From positions 1,364,001 to 1,428,000 of the forward strand of contig JAPXFQ010000256.1 in assembly GCA_028564705.1 (NCBI GenBank): a DNA stretch of 64,000 nt, in the 5' to 3' direction. This document shows, piece after piece, positions 61,713 to 64,000 of this stretch. Both the position numbers and the translations under genes were made by a program. This DNA comes from Apricaphanius iberus (Eukaryota > Chordata > Actinopteri > Cyprinodontiformes > Aphaniidae). Position 1 is the first letter of the stretch. Every line of letters begins with the position of its first letter. Under the pieces are notes generated by a model. The model saw nothing but the letters and a program-made list of their open reading frames with translations, was not told the DNA's origin and searched no databases.

Positions 61713-63460
61713 AGTGAGCTGTTACTGGGTTTCTCCGTGTGTCAGGATTGTAGGAAAGCCTGCTCCGCTGCAACGGTGCAGCTCATAGATAGCAACAGTG
61801 GTGACACCAGGAAGTCAAGTGATTGAAGAATTTCTGCCTTGAGAAAGTGTTTGTCTCCTTGATGTTCTTTGTGATTCTTGTGTCCTGAAGAAACAAACCC
61901 AGGTCACAAGAAGGAGATTGTGTCTTCAGTCAATATTAAGATATTTTAGAAAGTTATCTTTGTATGAGTTTAGAAGTTTTTTAGATTCACACAAGCTGAA
62001 GGAGTAGTTCTTAAGACGCACAAGATACACAATTAGACAAGCTTACTCTCAAAACCTTATAGTGACCAGTAGGTCAGTTTGAGATTGTTCAAAGAGAAAC
62101 AACCTAGACAACAAGTACAGGTTGCAGAATAGCATATATATATTGTATGTATTTACATTTTAACCTTAAACTTTTCAGATTTGAAGACCTTTTAGTTTTG
62201 CATTACAAAAAAAAAAAACCCTTTAAGGATTTTTGTAGAAAAACTTTCTTCACATAATTTGGACAGCAAAAATTCGTTTTGCACATGTCTCATAAACCCT
62301 TCATTAAGCCTTCTCAGATCAGAAAACTACAAACATTTCACAATTAGCAAATAACAACCCAAAGACAAAATGGCTATTCTATTTTATGCTATAAAGTTGC
62401 TTATATTTCTTCAGATTTAAATACTAGGTTAGTTTTCTCCAGTCCTTGCTTTTGTGGTATTACAGAGACGACAACCCAACATTACAAGCCTTCTGCTGTC
62501 ATGATATAATCGTGCACATTTTAATTCTTGTGTATAAGACCTGAAAGTTCAATTTTAAGATAGTTTGTATTTATTTCAAATGATCTAAACAACTAAATCA
62601 ATCAATATTCAACAAATAAAGAAGATACTACTTTAGATACTACTCGTCCTGTGGTCAGGTGTTATCTTGTTGTATATATATAGGTAGCCAGATGATATAA
62701 CATGCAGCACTACATGAAATACTACTCGAAAAGTCATCCCACTGAACTCAGTACTAACTTGAGCACAAAAATTAAATGGCCCTAATCATTTTTGACAGAA
62801 AGATACTCGTCTCAAGAGACCAAATCCAATTACCAGGATGTTCAGACTTTAATCCAAGGCCTAAGACTTTCTAAAAACAAAGTGCAAAGCATTTTTGACA
62901 CATCTCAGAAATCAGTATTTGTTTTGGGTTGAAGTTGAGGGTCTCTGAAAAGTTTATGTGGAAATTTTTATATCTGAAAAAAGATATTCTCATATTATTT
63001 CAGCAAAACAAAACAATTCAAGAAAGCTACACACGCCACAAAAACTAAATATCTCCTAATATTAGTGAAAAGTTCAAACTTTTTAATCTAATCTGTACCC
63101 CTAATGATATAAAAGAAAGCTTCAGAAGAGCTAAGCTGTTTTCCACCTACACTAATTACAGACCTTCAGATTTCATTATCGTAATTATCCAAATGAACAC
63201 CTAATTAAAAATCCACCTTCAACCGGTGGTTTTGCTGCACAGCCTATTAGTTTTGCACCCCTGTGGCTTAAAATGGATTGTAAAAGAAAGCAAACAGTGT
63301 CAGGGCTCCATGGAGGCCTCAGTCTGGCTCTGGACCAGAATCACGGCGAAAACACACTCGTGATGGAACAAAAGTAGAATGAAAGCAGAATAGAGTAACA
63401 TCTGACTATCATATGGGGTTAGTCCAGGAGAAGGAAATCTTCTTACCGTCGCTCATAGAG
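61713..63460 (-). promoter_or_regulatory. nrl 5' UTR, 5' UTR intron and upstream region
   Basis: 61713-61884 is probable 5' UTR joined to the first coding exon. A - strand acceptor (TTTCTTCAG) ends at 61885 and a good donor (GACG then GTAAGA) lies at 63447/63446, implying an untranslated exon from 63447 rightward and a 1.56 kb intron. Transcription start and retinal elements such as CRX sites were not assigned. Confidence 0.5.
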
Positions 63461-63590
63461 ATGAAGGGTGGTCACGAGCTTTCTTCAGGCATCTTCACCA
63501 GACACACACACACACAAAAATAATTGACTGACTGACTGGTTGACTGACACGTTTGGAAAGAGACACAGGGGAAACAGAGTGTGCATGTGT

Positions 63591-63623
63591 GACTGTGTGT
63601 GCGTGTGTGTGTGGGGGGGGGGG
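63591..63623. repeat. (TG)n-G tract
   Basis: An interrupted TG run followed by ten or more G residues, upstream of nrl. Confidence 0.7.
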
Positions 63624-63798
63624 TTTAGCTCTCTGTCACTGAGTGCCACTGCCCCCTTTCTCCCCCCCACCCCTCCGTGCAAATCCCTGTTTGCCACCAT
63701 CCCATCCCCTCTCTGCCCCCCCCCAGTCCTCTCATGGTTCACAGTTATGTTCACACACTCTGGCAATGTCTCGCTCCCTCTATACATATATATATACA

Positions 63799-63873
<75 letters not shown>
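63799..63873. repeat. (AT)n microsatellite
   Basis: About 37 uninterrupted AT units. Open frames across it encode only Tyr-Ile repeats and are not genes. Confidence 0.95.
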
Positions 63874-63874
<1 letters not shown>

Positions 63875-64000
63875 TTTTTTTTCATTCAGCCACCACAGAT
63901 ATTTTCCTTAATTCGCACATATACAGACTTACCTTCAGGTTATCATCTTGCCCCTGTACATTACTATCAATCTATCAATAAAGTTTCACTCATAGATAAT

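Noticed and set aside
63540..63981. Open frames of 112-123 codons at the right edge
   Set aside because: They are produced by the (AT)n and C-rich tracts; the Tyr-Ile repeats are microsatellite translation.

Overview
This window is vertebrate nuclear DNA and almost certainly from a teleost fish. It holds intron-rich genes with canonical GT/AG splice sites. The introns and intergenic DNA are packed with hAT elements and MITEs, Tc1/mariner copies, CR1/L2-like LINE fragments and microsatellites typical of fish. There are no operons, CRISPR arrays or bacterial features. All gene models were built by hand, by joining open frames at splice sites with matching phase and comparing them with remembered vertebrate families. 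No search was run.

Layout, left to right. (1) hjurp-like gene, + strand, 272-5575: a nine-exon gene whose first exons resemble the Scm3/HJURP CENP-A chaperone domain. (2) ppat, - strand, 6156-24080: 11 coding exons for amidophosphoribosyltransferase, the first step of purine synthesis, convergent with (1). (3) An intact-looking six-exon gene for a protein with three tandem Myb/SANT-like domains, + strand, 18928-22081, lying wholly inside a ppat intron on the opposite strand. (4) A divergent promoter, 24081-24735. (5) paics, + strand, 24736-28583: nine exons for the bifunctional enzyme of purine steps 6 and 7, with one GC-AG intron. (6) rem2-like RGK GTPase, - strand, 31436-48995, five coding exons. 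(7) nrl, - strand, 54120-61712, four coding exons for the rod-determining large-Maf bZIP factor.

How the genes relate. ppat and paics are functional partners sharing a head-to-head promoter, as in mammals. rem2 and nrl are also linked in human, and RGK-Maf pairs recur on other human chromosomes, so this looks like one descendant of an ancient linked pair. The hjurp-like gene and the nested SANT gene have no obvious pathway link to their neighbours.

Accessory DNA. Several transposons can be bounded to the base by target-site duplications: hAT elements at 43782-45519 and 54698-55473 (the latter inside a Tc1 copy), a TAGGGATGCACCGAT-type MITE at 7725-8228 carrying a tRNA-like promoter module, a MITE at 39230-40210, a TTAA-bounded MITE at 13041-13549, and a 1.5 kb foldback element at 15469-16953. 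A pair of perfect palindromes lies at 14640-14726.
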